Position numbers and translations under genes: made by a program
Origin: Salisapilia sapeloensis
Taxonomy: Eukaryota; Oomycota; Peronosporomycetes; Peronosporales; Salisapiliaceae
Reading direction: 5' to 3'
Assembly: GCA_023334545.1 (NCBI GenBank)
Contig: JAADVB010000064.1
Location: forward strand, 16,411 to 80,410
Length of the DNA stretch: 64,000 nucleotides
Notes under the pieces: model-generated
What the model saw: only the letters and a program-made list of their open reading frames with translations
Database searches by the model: none
What the model was told of the DNA's origin: nothing
Part shown: piece after piece, positions 22,114-34,168 of the stretch
How positions within the stretch are numbered: the stretch's first letter is position 1
Layout: the number at the start of each line of letters is the position of its first letter

Positions 22114-24651
22114 TTATCGTGAGCATCCAAGCCACGCCTCTTCTTCTGGATCGCAAGGTGACCCAACACCCAACTCAATTTGCTTCTTGCGAAATTTCAC
22201 GAATACTTCGTCAGTCGAGCAAAAAATGGCGCGCATTCGAGACGGGTAGCAGATACCAGGGTAGACCGTGGACGTATTGGTGTACGGCACTGTTATCTGG
22301 CATTCCTTGTACATTGTCCCATTGCATATCTCAATACTCTCTTTCGTTGGTGGCAACGTGGTTAAATCCACTCCACTTTGAGGAAGATTACAGATGCTAT
22401 AGCTATGCGTGTTTAGCAGTTTAAGTGTAGCCGGTGTTGCCTTGAGCGGCGAAGCTTCGTCCAAGCATTGAGATGGAGGCGCTCCACTAACAGGATCGCC
22501 TCTGCAGTAAGGGTGAGTAAGATCACAATCTCCCATAAACCCATTGCAGCATAAAGGAGCAGTTAATCCGATGACAAAGCTTGAGAGCTCGCCGACAGGG
22601 CTCATGTCGGGGAGGCTGATCAAGCGTGGGGCGTATCCAATCACAAAGTTTTCCAGTCTGTGCATACTTGCGAATGAAGGTAGCTGCTCCAGCTTGAACA
22701 CAAAAGCGACAACTATATATCGAAGATGTGTCGAATCTTCCAAGGTTGGGATAGCTGGTAGATTGGGATGCAGACCGAGATGGAAATATGTAAGCCACTC
22801 TTTCCCTTTCATCGCGTTCTCGTCGATTTTAATAAGATTAGTGTCCATTGTCTTTCCTTCCACTTGCCTGTGGCATCAACAAGCAGATAGCATGAGTTGT
22901 CGGTGGTAGATGGTAGTGGTAACTTATACTTACATAATCTCCAGATTTTTTAGCTTACCAAACCAATCTGGAAGTTCCGTCACGCCAGTATACATCAAAT
23001 ACCTACGAATAATTGTGAGCTCATCTTTATTCTACCGACGTCTATATATGCATCGTGATTACAATATTTTTAGCTGCGTGCAGTACTGGAGTTCTTTTGG
23101 CAATACCTCCAGTCGACGATTCATAATCATTATGATCTGGAGGTCACGAGACTTAGCCAATTCTTTTACAGCAGCAGAGATGTCCTTTGGCTCGATCCAT
23201 TCTTCATACGACTTAATTGCCGGGTCCACATCCACAAGACCAATACAAGGGCAAGATTCCATCGATTCATACCGATAAGCGTACATGACGCACTCAGGAT
23301 GCGGTTCGCAGATGGCATTCGTTCTTTCAATTGCAGTCATTGGCACGTATATAGAGAGAACAGACATGACAAGGAACAAGGCAGCTACCACCTTTGGCAC
23401 CCGTGTCTGCTTTCTTCTCTTGACAGCATCTTTTGCCTCTAAGCAATGCTCTTGAATATGTGCCTTGTGTTTTAGGATTTCTGTCAATCTCTGGAGACGA
23501 TAACAAAACGCCAAATTGATGCTGATCTGGATGATATAATCCATGACAGAAGTAATTCGTTGATTGTCGAAGCTCATTCGAAATCGTGTGACCTGTATTG
23601 GATCTGAGTGTAGACGTATGACTCGATCGAACGCCCCAGGCCCGAACGCACTATTACGAAGTTCAAGCATACCGTGATCCAAATTCAGCTTATAATAGGC
23701 AAAAACCATGGATGCTATAGGAAATCCAACTGCGATCATCATATCGAAGCTACGTCCAAATGCATATGGTCCTTTAGGATCGATCAAATGACTACTAAAG
23801 CGATAGCTTTACGTACACAGAGTCAAGTACCACTTCCGAAAAGGCTGAAATGTCTTTACCAAAGAGAATCAAAGTAGCACAAGATAGTGAATTGGCCGAT
23901 ACTAGCACTCCGCAGCAGTAGATCAACTCCGTCGGAGAGCCACTTTCCATCATGCGATATTGTGTGATCGACTGCATTATTAAGTCCCCGGATTTAAGGA
24001 GCACATTCTAAAGCCATCCACACCAAGCAATTAATAATGATATCAATCATAACAATGGTAAGTACTTACCCAAACTCGGCGATACTTGCCCTCGTATCCA
24101 GTGACACTACTCCATACTTGGCGAATTAAAGACTTCCTATTTTCTTTTGAGCTCAAAAGAAGTTGTCCAACTGTGAAGTCACAGGAAGCTACCGAAGCCA
24201 CATTCGATTTCTTCTTGACTGCTATGGGTCGATCTTTAATCACAAGGAGTCGAAGCACATACATGTAGCACAGAATCAAAAACGACAAGGTTCCAACTAT
24301 AATTGCCTTGAATGGTGTATTGGGCTCGACAATCATCCAAAACTCTCCATTATCGTACTCTTCCGTACTTGCAAGTCTGTTGGCTGTATAATTTGGATCG
24401 GTGTTCAAAAAGACCAGCCATAGTGTCCACAACAAGGAAATGCTGGTAATCAGAACAAGGGGAATGCCGTATCGACCAAAGGTCTGGAAGAATGATGATT
24501 GCAGTACTACAAAATCCTCTGGACCGCTTAAACTTCGTCTCAACTGAGATGTAGTTGTCGGAACGCCTTCGTTCACTGAGGTCTCATCATTGAATGGGAC
24601 AACAGAATTTGAGGGGATCGTTTCTTTTGGATCATCCACAACTTTTGACAT
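22114..24651 (-). CDS. Multi-pass membrane protein with LRR-like region and WLGC-type C-terminus
   Basis: Five exons join in frame: 24070-24651, 23815-24007, about 23056-23786, a short one near 22930-22995, and 22114-about 22867. Exon 1 has a cytosolic N-terminus and two hydrophobic segments (PLVLITSISLLWTLWLVF; FKAIIVGTLSFLILCYMYVL). Exons 2-3 add more (TELIYCCGVLVSANSL; MMIAVGFPIASMVFAYY; VVAALFLVMSVLSIYVP). Then come leucine-rich-like steps (LEVLPKELQYCTQL, YTGVTELPDWFGKLKNLE), a Cys-rich segment (LCCNGFMGDCDLTHPYC) and a terminus ending EEEAWLGCSR. That ending identifies the oomycete WLGC family, whose function is unknown to me; members look like surface receptors or sensors (inference). 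The predicted protein is about 775 aa. Exon borders are by eye; no stop lies between the joins. Confidence 0.75.
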
Positions 24652-26152
24652 GGTGTTGGGAGAGCTGTCAAGATAATCCAGGCAAGAAGCTTGTGAGCGA
24701 CCTGCTACAATCTATTCTCTAACAATGACGAGATATATTTACACAGACGAAACGGACGACTATTTTAGCACACTCGCTGAAACGTTCGAGATCTTACCTT
24801 GGTTACCCCAACGCGGGTGCTAATTCCAGTTGTTAATGGCCACGTAAGAGCCAACGCTTTTACCCCATTCGTATCTTGCTATTCGTCATGTGAAATAAAG
24901 TCGTCGTACGATGACCGATCCAATGCATTCTCGTTTTTCTTGTATTCTATTTGAGAAAAATGGAGGATTCTGAGTGCAGAGGGAGATGCAAGCGTCTATT
25001 AGGCCAAACACTTACTCTGTTTAGTGACGTACTAAGAGATATACACGGTTGCCGACAAAATAAACTACTTACGGCTATAGAACCTCGCAGGATATATATG
25101 TCATCTCTCTGTAACAATCTCGAAGATCGAATGCTATTTGGAAGGATGGATTAAGTTTACTTGTCAACCGTACATATGACACCTGCAGACAACAGGGCTT
25201 TTAATCGAGATTTTCTGTATCAAAAGAGTAGCTAATAGTAGGCTAGATATAGCTAGTTCATCGCGTTTGAGATTTTAGATTTTAGTATGATCGACCTCGA
25301 AGGATAGATTCATCTATCTTTGGTAAGCGGTAGCCGATGCTATAGTCCGATAAAATTGAACTTTGCCGCGTATTTGACTTTATTAAAAGCGTCGATAGCG
25401 CATCAGAGCCATCTTGTACTTTGGCATCGTTAGCATCAAGATCTATAGACATAATCTTTAGTAAAATTCATCTTCACGTCAATGCAGACATAGTAGTTAG
25501 TATTAACAGTGCCTAGTTCATGTTAAGGACATGTGCGGACTTGTGTTTGAACTTCCTAAATGTTATCACGTCGCACAAAAAGATCAATCTTTTCCTTCTC
25601 AACGAAAGCTTACAAAAAGCTAGTTGGTCAAAATTGCAAATCCAAGCACTAGATTTAAACTACAAGTCACGATAATTTCCCAGCAGACCAATCTTTAAGG
25701 GTGGATGCTATAATACAGTCCAAAGCTCATCATCTCGATCAAATCAAGTTACTACTTATATGTTCACGGTTTATTAAAAGTTAATACTTTGCTGTGGGCC
25801 AAGTTAAGAAAAATTGACCTATGTTTCGGTCTCCAATTCTGAGTTTGGGCTGGATCAAGTTGAAGTACACCCGACTCAGAAATCTCGTCATGACAGCAAG
25901 CTTCGCAACTAATATGACTTCTACTTGGTCTAATCCACCACAGAAGCCAGATAATATATTCGTCCTGACAAAACAAGCGCACTCGAATTGCTATCGATGA
26001 AGAGGCATGGCGCGCAAGCTTCGGGTAGTGCGATCGAGACGAACGGATGTAAAGTGGTCACATTGCCCTGTCCATATGATGCGACCTTTCAGGATCTTTC
26101 AAACACATACTTGCAAATTGTGTACTGACACCACCAGACAAAGCGCTGCTAG
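24652..26152. other. Intergenic, no supported gene
   Basis: AT-rich, with only short frames. It holds the divergent 5' flanks of the WLGC gene and the dynactin-like gene. Confidence 0.45.
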
Positions 26153-26739
26153 ATGGAGGTACTCGAGGATCGCGAAAAACGACTTCGCGCTCGCATCGGC
26201 ACGGCTAATCGAGAAGATGAAGAGCCTATACTGACTCGCTTACAATCTCTGGAAGCACAGTTGTACGACGTGACATCGAGGATCCCTGGCTACTACAGCC
26301 TCCATGAGAATTGTGCTGCTTATCTCTATGCTTCTAAAGACCATTCGCTCATCGCTCTCTAGACACATCGAACCAAGCTCTCTTGAATCACCGATCCAGC
26401 CTACTCTCGTCTCATGCAGAAGAGGGAGATGCGATTAAAAGAGCGATTCTACTCACCTCCGAGTCCCAAGTTGAAGACTATGCGCACCAGCTACGCACGA
26501 TCGACTCCCTCTCGCCGGTGCTAAATCATCTCCGATCCTTCCAGACGCAACTGCCCGAAATCCAATCTCAGATCCGTCGCACAAAGGACACTGCGGATCA
26601 CAACGCCGAGCAGGCGTTGCAACTGCATCGTCGCGTACAAGCTCTCGTGGGTACCTATCGCCTTATGATCCAAATCCTGTCGGAGAAATTGTCTGCAGCG
26701 CATGAAGCCGTCAGCGTCTTAGAAAGTCGAATCAGTTGA
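26153..26739 (+). CDS. DCTN3: Dynactin subunit 3 (p24)-like coiled-coil protein
   Basis: Two frames join through a 50-bp GT-AG intron (26313-26362), giving about 178 aa. The N-terminus (MEVLEDREKRLRARIG; LTRLQSLEAQLYDV) and the second exon (LTSESQVEDYAHQL; PVLNHLRSFQTQLPEIQSQI; then a long helix ending LSEKLSAAHEAVSVLE) follow the all-helical plan and length of dynactin p24, a component of the dynein activator complex. Similarity is by pattern and helix order, not strong motifs, so another small coiled-coil protein is possible. The start at 26153 is the first Met of the frame; an upstream exon is possible. Confidence 0.5.
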
Positions 26740-27029
26740 GAAAGGCGTTTTGCATGAGATATGATTCCTACTTTTTTTTAACAAGTCTATGATTTCTACC
26801 ATATCTTCCTGTCATCCACTAGCGACTGGATTAAGCTTAGGAAAAGATCCTTGCTGTCTGTCAGATGAACCTAGGTGGATACCACGTAGCGACTGGTGGC
26901 GTGTGCTCTCCAGTAATCCTACTCTACTCTTCGTCTTCGACCTTAGAAGGATGGGTGTAATTCTGATGAAGGGTAGGCGTGAAAAAATCCAGTAGCGTCC
27001 GATCGTATGATACATGGACGTGCCTTCGT

Positions 27030-27043
27030 CTCATTCTCCATTC
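27030..27043 (+). promoter_or_regulatory. Initiator-like element before the NCKX-type gene
   Basis: CTCATTCTCCATTC agrees with the core of the oomycete initiator consensus, 44 bp ahead of ATG 27087. The sequence recurs almost unchanged before the FYVE-like gene at 30093 and, on the minus strand, before the RluA-type gene. Confidence 0.5.
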
Positions 27044-27086
27044 GCCAGAGCTGTCACTCGATCTGAAGCAGCAGCAAGCTTAGATC

Positions 27087-28814
27087 ATGAGGGACTCTGC
27101 TGCTCGTCGACAGAAATCCGAGTGGCGACAGACCATCGCCGCCGGTGTCGCCATCGCCGGCTGCGTCATCGGGATCGTTGTGTCCTCCTCCTACCGGTAC
27201 TATAAGCAGCAGGACGGACAGAGAGTCGGTCGAGAGCTCGAAGAGTCCTCCAACGCTACCCAGGCGGACGATGGATGTCCGCACTTGGAGTCGTGGGAAG
27301 TCAATGGTGGTATCGTTGCCTACATCGTCGGACTTGTCTATCTTTTCGTGGCACTCGCCATCGTTTGCGACGACTACTTCGTCTCTGCCTTGGAAAAAAT
27401 CACTGAAGCGCTCAAGCTGTCGCAGGATGTGGCCGGCGCAACTTTCATGGCTGCTGGGTCGTCTGCGCCAGAACTCTTCGTCTCTCTCGCCGACAATGTC
27501 TTTCGGGAACCCAAGGAAAGTCTTGGCGTCGGCACCATCGTCGGCTCCGCTATCTTTAACATTCTCATCATCATCGCCCTCACGGCCTTGCTCGCAGGTC
27601 AGGTGCTCGAACTAGACTGGCGGCCGATGGTCCGAGACTCCTTGTGGTACATTGTCGCCATCATCGCGCTCATTGTCACCACTCACGATGGCGACGGAGA
27701 CGTGTACGAGTCTGCTGTGCTCTTCATATTGTACATCCTGTATACGCTCTACATGGCTGTCAACGAACGTGTCATTAGCCTCTTTTGTCCTCGTCCGAGT
27801 GATGCTGCGCACACGACGCCTGAATCTGGCGACATGCAGGCCGAAAACAATGTCGAGTCGACCACTAACTGGGAGTCCGTCCCGGAGCTCGCGGCAGCTG
27901 ACACCGAGTCCAAGGACCGGGCGCAACGCCACTGGGGCCTTGCGATCGCCCATGCCCAGGCATCCGCTCGTTCCCAACTGGAAGCACAGAACCCTCAGAC
28001 GTCCGCGACGCGCCAGTCGTGGTCGAAACTCATGTCGGATCTCGTGGAGCAAGGGTACTTGGCCCAGAACCCGATCCACTCGGCTCGACACCGAGTCTTC
28101 CGAACGCCCGTGAGAAAAAACACGACCGGCGTGTCGTCCGAGATCATGTCGCAAGGCACAGTGGACGGTGCCGCGACTTTGGGGGAAGAGAGTCAAGTCG
28201 AGGGAGGGTACTTTAGTGACCTGACAGAAGTGCCTACGAGTATCCCAGGCAAGATATGGTTCGTCTTCACGCTTCCCATCAACCTCGCGTTCCGACTGAC
28301 GATTCCCGACTGCCGATACCCTCGCTTCAGTGGGCCGTTGGGGTACTCTTCCAGCTTCATCCTTTCGATCGTTTGGATCGCCATTCTCTCCCACTTCACA
28401 GTGAAATGGGCGACCATGTTTGGATGCATCGCAGGCATCCCGTCGGCGCTCATGGGCCTCACGATCATCGCCGCCGGGACTTCCATCCCAGATGCGCTGT
28501 CCTCTGTCCTTGTGGCTCGTGCCGGACATGGCAACATGGCCGTGTCCAATGCCATTGGCAGCAACGTCTTTGACATTTTGCTCGGTCTCGGTCTCCCGTT
28601 CTTCTTGTCGAACCTCATCTACGACAAGTCGGTCGTGATCGACTCCGAAGACCTGCTGACGTCCATCATCATCCTTTTTTCCGTCCTGATCCTAGTGCTG
28701 CTCGTACTGCTCGTTGGCAAGTGGAAGCTGTACCCATGGTCTGGAGGTATCCTGATCTTCCTCTATGTTCTGTATGTGATATACTCGTACTTGCATGGAC
28801 TCGGCATGCTATAA
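27087..28814 (+). CDS. Na+/Ca2+ exchanger, K+-dependent (NCKX/SLC24) type
   Basis: Single-exon 575-aa transporter. A short basic N-terminus and first helix precede a lumenal loop. The first alpha repeat (about residues 116-160) carries GATFMAAGSSAPELFVSL and GVGTIVGSAIFNIL. A hydrophilic cytosolic loop of about 140 residues separates it from the second alpha repeat (about 457-505), TIIAAGTSIPDALSSVLVA and NAIGSNVFDILLGLGLP. These alpha repeats with acidic residues in SAPE and SIPD are the cation-binding hallmark of the CaCA superfamily. The AGSSAPE version and two-cluster layout match NCKX proteins, which export Ca2+ (with K+) for Na+. There are no EF-hands, in contrast with the exchanger at 9809-11506. 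Confidence 0.92.
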   Translation: MRDSAARRQKSEWRQTIAAGVAIAGCVIGIVVSSSYRYYKQQDGQRVGRELEESSNATQADDGCPHLESWEVNGGIVAYIVGLVYLFVALAIVCDDYFVSALEKITEALKLSQDVAGATFMAAGSSAPELFVSLADNVFREPKESLGVGTIVGSAIFNILIIIALTALLAGQVLELDWRPMVRDSLWYIVAIIALIVTTHDGDGDVYESAVLFILYILYTLYMAVNERVISLFCPRPSDAAHTTPESGDMQAENNVESTTNWESVPELAAADTESKDRAQRHWGLAIAHAQASARSQLEAQNPQTSATRQSWSKLMSDLVEQGYLAQNPIHSARHRVFRTPVRKNTTGVSSEIMSQGTVDGAATLGEESQVEGGYFSDLTEVPTSIPGKIWFVFTLPINLAFRLTIPDCRYPRFSGPLGYSSSFILSIVWIAILSHFTVKWATMFGCIAGIPSALMGLTIIAAGTSIPDALSSVLVARAGHGNMAVSNAIGSNVFDILLGLGLPFFLSNLIYDKSVVIDSEDLLTSIIILFSVLILVLLVLLVGKWKLYPWSGGILIFLYVLYVIYSYLHGLGML

Positions 28815-30054
28815 ACGATCGACGAAAGGATGGGAGACGCCAGTGGAAATAGGTGCTTTTTGATATTATCAACTCCAGTTATGCATGTCCAAACTACTTT
28901 GACCTTGTACGATTCTACTTGCTTTCTTTCATCCGTATCCTATCGATCTTCAACTAAGAGCAGGAGCTAGTCGTCCAGCAACACTTGCTGTGGGGTGGCC
29001 AGTCAGTGCGGCACGAGCGGAGAAAGAGTCTGGTGGGAAATCTTTTCTTTTCGTAAACGAAACGTCGAATCAACGATAGTGCCAAAAGGTGGACAGATAG
29101 AACGAGGTCGACGAAATGGTGACTGGACCAATCTGTCGCTTTATACATTGCCACCCGATTGGAGTCGCTCTCATGGACCGTGAGTTCGGAGATGCTCAGT
29201 AGGCTAACCATCGATATGGTAAAGCAGTACAAATCCCGCATGAAGCTTTGTTTGTGAGATCTTCCAAATAATCTTTTAGACAACCTGGGTTGACCCTCGT
29301 GCATGAAGTTGGATACATGACGGATGGTACGTCGATTGGAAACTTGGCACGTCGATTAGAACGGTCCAATAAACTATTTTTCTATTCAAGAAGCGTGCGG
29401 ATATAGCCGTGGGTTGAATGCCGGTTGTGCGAGCAAGGATACTGATGGTATACAAAAAAGCTTATTCGCTTGAAGCCTGTCTTCTTAAACGCGTTCCAGT
29501 ACGAGTTCCGTTCTCAAGTTCGTTGAAGTAACGGTGCTCATCTTGTAGTTGAATCAAGGATTCGTTTGAAGCAAAACTATATACGTTTAAGGAAATGGCA
29601 AGTTTCGACCGAATGAAGCGGAAGACAGAACTGACCACTTTTGGGTCCGTGAATGCTAACGCCACCGAACAGCGTGACTCATTTGCAGTCTCATCTGGTC
29701 GAAACTTTTATGAACTGCACGATCTCTATCCACTCTTTATAATAGCAGACACGCAAAAGCTTTGGGCTGTGCTAGCATGGTATTTCAGAAGCACCTAGTA
29801 AGCAGGCAATGGGCGAGGTCGAGTATTCTTCCGAATGGATGTGAACTGAATCTCAGACACGGTGGCTGTTAAAGGTCGAGTCTTCAACGTCCATCTCGCG
29901 GAAACCTACGGTCCAGTTGTGTAGAAGAATAAGTGGCTGCAATTTGCGACTCGTGTATGATCACTCGATACAGGCAGCAAAGTCGCGGAAGCACACCTTG
30001 TTTATCGAAATATAGCACTGACAATTTATCCAGTTGCAATACTTCCCAGTCGAG
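28815..30054. other. Intergenic, no supported gene
   Basis: Frames up to 116 residues are antisense or motif-free. It holds the promoter of the following gene at its end. Confidence 0.45.
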
Positions 30055-30074
30055 TCCTCTCATTCTCAGACATT
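30055..30074 (+). promoter_or_regulatory. Initiator-like element before the first FYVE-like gene
   Basis: CTCTCATTCTCAGACATTCC resembles the oomycete initiator consensus, 19 bp ahead of ATG 30093. The short distance fits a short leader. Confidence 0.5.
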
Positions 30075-30092
30075 CCCCGTAGCACTCAAGTC

Positions 30093-31634
30093 ATGGTTAA
30101 TACCTCGCTTCCGGCTCCTATGTTCGATTCAGTCGACCTCATGCCTGAGGAGCAAGAAGAGTACTGCCGCATACTCACGGACATCCTTTATGAAGGCCTG
30201 GTCGAATACAATACCTACCGCGAGCAGCCTGTGTGTCCAACCAAGTCGGATTGGAAATCTTACAAAAAGCATGAAAACATAAAGTTTTATCGTCAGCGCC
30301 AAGCATCCACCCCGTCGCGTGCGATGGAATCGGTAGACCACTGTGCCCATCGGCCTGTTGCCATCCTTGGACTTGGAACGTTCCCTGGAGACTTGGATGC
30401 TCTCATGTATGGACTCTGCATGCCCGATCGATCGAGCATAATGCAGGCCTACAAGTATGCCTCCGTCGAAATTGAAGATGCTAAAATACTTGCTGTCATC
30501 GACAAGCCCAGTCCGAACCAGCCATACCATAGTGTCACCCTCCAACGTCTCGTCAAGCCGATGCCAAAGAAGCTCGGCTGTATCGTCAAATCTCGTGTAC
30601 TCGAAGTGTTGCAAGCGACCGGCATACTCAGCCTCCCGGATGGTTCCAGAGTTGGCTATCACATCCTCCATTCAGTTGACCACCCAACGATGGATGACCA
30701 TCTAAACAAGAACATGGTTCCAATGCGCATCTCGCATTGTTCTCTTTTCCGTCAGGTCGGTGAAAATACCATCGATGCACACCTGCGCGGCTTCCATGAA
30801 GGAGCTGGCCAACTACTTGACGAGTTTATCGCACTTTCGGGTGCCAAATCGCTTCAGATGTGTACGAAAGTGGTGGAAGTTGCTCGCAACAAGAAGCTAT
30901 TATGGCTTCTTCGTAGACGTGAGTACGAAGATCGCCGCCGTGCGTTCACTGTACCAATGCATGACAACCCATTGGCCAATAGGCGTCTTTGCGGTACTTG
31001 TGGAAAGCGGTTTAATCCACTTCGATGGTCTCGACCTTGTGTACTCTGCGAGCTCCCTACTTGCTCATCGTGCCGAGTGGAGAGATCCATTATCGCCGCG
31101 CTACCACCTCGAAACACCCAAGCAACGAAGAAGACAGTTTGCAAACGATGCGTGCTGAAACTTGGACGGGAGAGCACTTACCGCATCGCACGTGAAGAAG
31201 TTCAGGCTGGACGCTACGAAACCACGAGTATTTACAGCGATGAATGGGCTCGTATGGACCAAGTGCAACATTCGGAATGGAGTGGAAGTGACCACTGCGT
31301 GGGTGAAGGTCCAAATGAGACAATTTTGTCTTCATTAAGACCAAGTGTCCCGGCAACGTTAAGCCTGACAAGTTCACGGTTCACTTCTAGTCTCTTGGAC
31401 TATTACAGGACAGAGCTAGAATCACCTTCTGTTGTAAGCAGATCTGTTTCTGATGTAAGCAAGTCATCAGACGATCGCGAATGGGAAGAAGCTACAGCTG
31501 AGCTCGAGAAGATGCTCGAATGCAAGGAGCAGATTGCTGGTTTTGAAGAGAGACAAAAGATGTGGCTCAAACTCACAGAGATGCGACTCATGCATATTAA
31601 AGAGCACTATCGAGATGAGGACAGACTCAATTAG
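30093..31634 (+). CDS. START-like/FYVE-like protein, paralogue 1
   Basis: Intact 513-aa frame. The N-terminal 280 residues form a START-like domain typical of the large oomycete FYVE/START family (core VAILGLGTFPGDLDALMYG; HILHSVDHP; RISHCSLFRQVGE). From residue 300 a Cys-rich zinc finger follows with four CxxC pairs: CGTC, CVLC, CSSC and CKRC. The signature R+HHCR of classical FYVE domains is replaced by RPCVLC, so lipid binding may be lost or changed. The C-terminal tail is Ser-rich and charged with a helix (ATAELEKMLECKEQIAGFEE). Roles of this oomycete family are mostly unknown; a membrane-lipid or regulatory function is inference. Same orientation as its paralogue 2.5 kb downstream. Confidence 0.75.
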   Translation: MVNTSLPAPMFDSVDLMPEEQEEYCRILTDILYEGLVEYNTYREQPVCPTKSDWKSYKKHENIKFYRQRQASTPSRAMESVDHCAHRPVAILGLGTFPGDLDALMYGLCMPDRSSIMQAYKYASVEIEDAKILAVIDKPSPNQPYHSVTLQRLVKPMPKKLGCIVKSRVLEVLQATGILSLPDGSRVGYHILHSVDHPTMDDHLNKNMVPMRISHCSLFRQVGENTIDAHLRGFHEGAGQLLDEFIALSGAKSLQMCTKVVEVARNKKLLWLLRRREYEDRRRAFTVPMHDNPLANRRLCGTCGKRFNPLRWSRPCVLCELPTCSSCRVERSIIAALPPRNTQATKKTVCKRCVLKLGRESTYRIAREEVQAGRYETTSIYSDEWARMDQVQHSEWSGSDHCVGEGPNETILSSLRPSVPATLSLTSSRFTSSLLDYYRTELESPSVVSRSVSDVSKSSDDREWEEATAELEKMLECKEQIAGFEERQKMWLKLTEMRLMHIKEHYRDEDRLN

Positions 31635-34168
31635 TTAGAACAGCCAAGGATGTGTTTATAAGATTCTTGGTCTAATATAAATTCATTATTTTTATCGTGC
31701 CATTCTTCCTACTTAGATTGTGACTCGATCTCGTAGCCTGTACAGTAACCTAGGAGTTGCATGTTTCATCCTCATCGCTCATGCTAGACACCAGCTTCAA
31801 GTTTTAAGTCCTCTTTAAGGTCAATTGCATAGCTACTCCTGGATATATAATTGGTCGTGGGGTTGGTCCGTGGAAGTAGCTTCTCATAAGTCGAAAGTAG
31901 AAGATCATGACAGGAGACGCTTCAATTATTTAAATTTGGATGCTACAAAATAGCCTGCGCACACACAAAAGTTCTATTTATCTTTTCATCATGCAAGCTA
32001 GTTCTGCTTCTAAGGAATGGTGCATAATGTAGTCTGTTTAGATTCAATGCAGAACGCATCGAGGGTAAAGTCGAGTCATCGAGCGTGCTACGGGCGATTT
32101 CGTAGACTGCAATTGGTGAATAGAAACGGAAGTGCTGTATGACTACGACGATGCGACTGTCTTGATATGCTATACAATCATCTCATCAGTGAAGCATTGT
32201 GCGCAAGTAAAGCTTGGACTGAAGTTTATTCCCAAAAAGTTGCAAAGACGTCGATTCTAACTGGACCTTGCTTTTCGTTGTGTATAAACCGAAATAAACT
32301 GCAAGGAATCTTGCAAGACAGGATAGCTCTTTCAAAGCAAGTTCTTCAGGCAAATTTTATTGGACAGTTGTCGATGCATAGACGAAAGCATGAGGAGAGG
32401 AATTGTGCTATGAGCACACAAGACTGCAAATGACAACCATCTTTGCAGTCATATTAGTATCATCGTTGAGAATTTAGCTCTTGTGGGTAGTTGTTATGGG
32501 TTTCGAGTCGAGACTTGCAGTGCATACAGCTATATGTCATTAATGCTAACGCTTTCGAACCAACACATACAAGCTTTTGTACTGACATGGTGCAACGACT
32601 TCATGCTTTCTTTTAAATCTAGCGAGTGTGCTTGGAAGATAGCTAACCGGAGAGTGTGCTAGGCATGATATCTTCGAGTAAATTGACTTAGCTCCAGGAA
32701 GATAACGGATAACTTGCATTCGTTTGTTGCTTCCCATCTTTTGCCATTCATTAGTTCCCGCTCCCCTGTCGACTTACTCTAGGTAACTTCAGCAGACTTA
32801 CTTTCTGCCATCTTAAGCATCCTCTCCATGCGGAGCTTTATAAGACAAGGTAAGCTCTGAAGCGATGGATACATATAGCATTTTACTCAGCCAAGGCATC
32901 CAACTCTTAAGCTTGCAAACTGTTCTGCGTACCATTCATGAATCCTTGCGTGCGCTTGTCTTGTTGCAGAGCAAGCTGTAGACAAGACAGGGTTTCCCAC
33001 TTTCAGACCCGTCATTCTCTTTACCTGTACGCTATGGAGATTTATATGTATGTATACTAGATAGAGGTACTTGTGTGATGTTCGGGAAAACATAATCGTC
33101 ATTTTATACACGAGCACGCAAAAGCTGCATTTGCCACAATACCTCCGTAAGCACCCTTGTTTGAATCTACAAGGTAATTCTGATTCCGGGCTATTGTCCT
33201 GTGAACCTCTTCGAGCTGTTGTCTTTCGTATCAACTGTTCTACGATAAGTTTAGTGACGGGCTTGCCAACTTGAAGGAAAAAGCGTGCGCCAGCGAAAAA
33301 TTAGATCATATTGCCGCGATCTTGCCTCACTTGGATGACATTTGACAACACCAAATCGGCAGCGATTCACATAGCGGCTTTGCCTTTCTAGGTTACCATG
33401 AAAACCGACCACGACTGTGGGCATCCAATTTCGATGAATGCCGATTCAGCACGAACACTCGTGTAACGTTTAGCTAAAGCTTTTGAACGAAATGAATCTG
33501 ATTCAGAAAGGAGATAGTGGATCTAAATGGTTTCGTCAGCGCGAATGATCGCGTTCATTGGTAGCTTGGTCCTTGTAAGGTCCAGTTTCCTGTCACTAGT
33601 CCAAGAGGATAACATTGCGAAATGTAAGCTTTGCAAAGCAATTCGATCCACATGAAGCGTTTCACGACAGTCTCGTTGTTGCATTGCACAAGTCTCCATT
33701 TTAAAATACGGTAAACCTAGAGCTATTGCTGGTAGCAAAAGGTGCCACGTTACAACTGTTGACTGCGAATACTTGATTCCCCCTTCAAACTGAATGGACA
33801 CCAACAAACTGACCCTACATGCTTGAGCGGTTCTCTGTCACCCAGTGTCCTTTTTGTTGTGGGATTCGCAACATCATTCGTGAGTTATCGATACATCGAC
33901 GCATTGCAGCACCGTTGTCAATGCCCATAATGCGCCAAGTAAGGCGTAACGAGACTGCTTTCTAGAAGCCATACAACCGGGCGATCGTTGAATGTGCCTG
34001 ACGTAGTCTTGATACGTGTGTGGTTCGTATGGAAACTCTGGATTGTCAGATTTGCAGATGAGGCTCTAATTTGGTGCTGTAGCCATTCCAGTGTGATGGC
34101 GTACGAGCTGAGAGAAATGAACCTCTGTGTCGTTCGTAAATTCAGATGATCATTATCGCTTTGCGACC
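31635..34168. other. Intergenic between the two FYVE-like paralogues
   Basis: 2.5 kb with no supported gene on either strand. Confidence 0.45.

Noticed and set aside
27612..28529. 305-aa frame on the minus strand across the NCKX-type gene
   Set aside because: It is an antisense shadow of a clear transporter gene, with no motif and Arg/His-rich composition typical of reverse frames.
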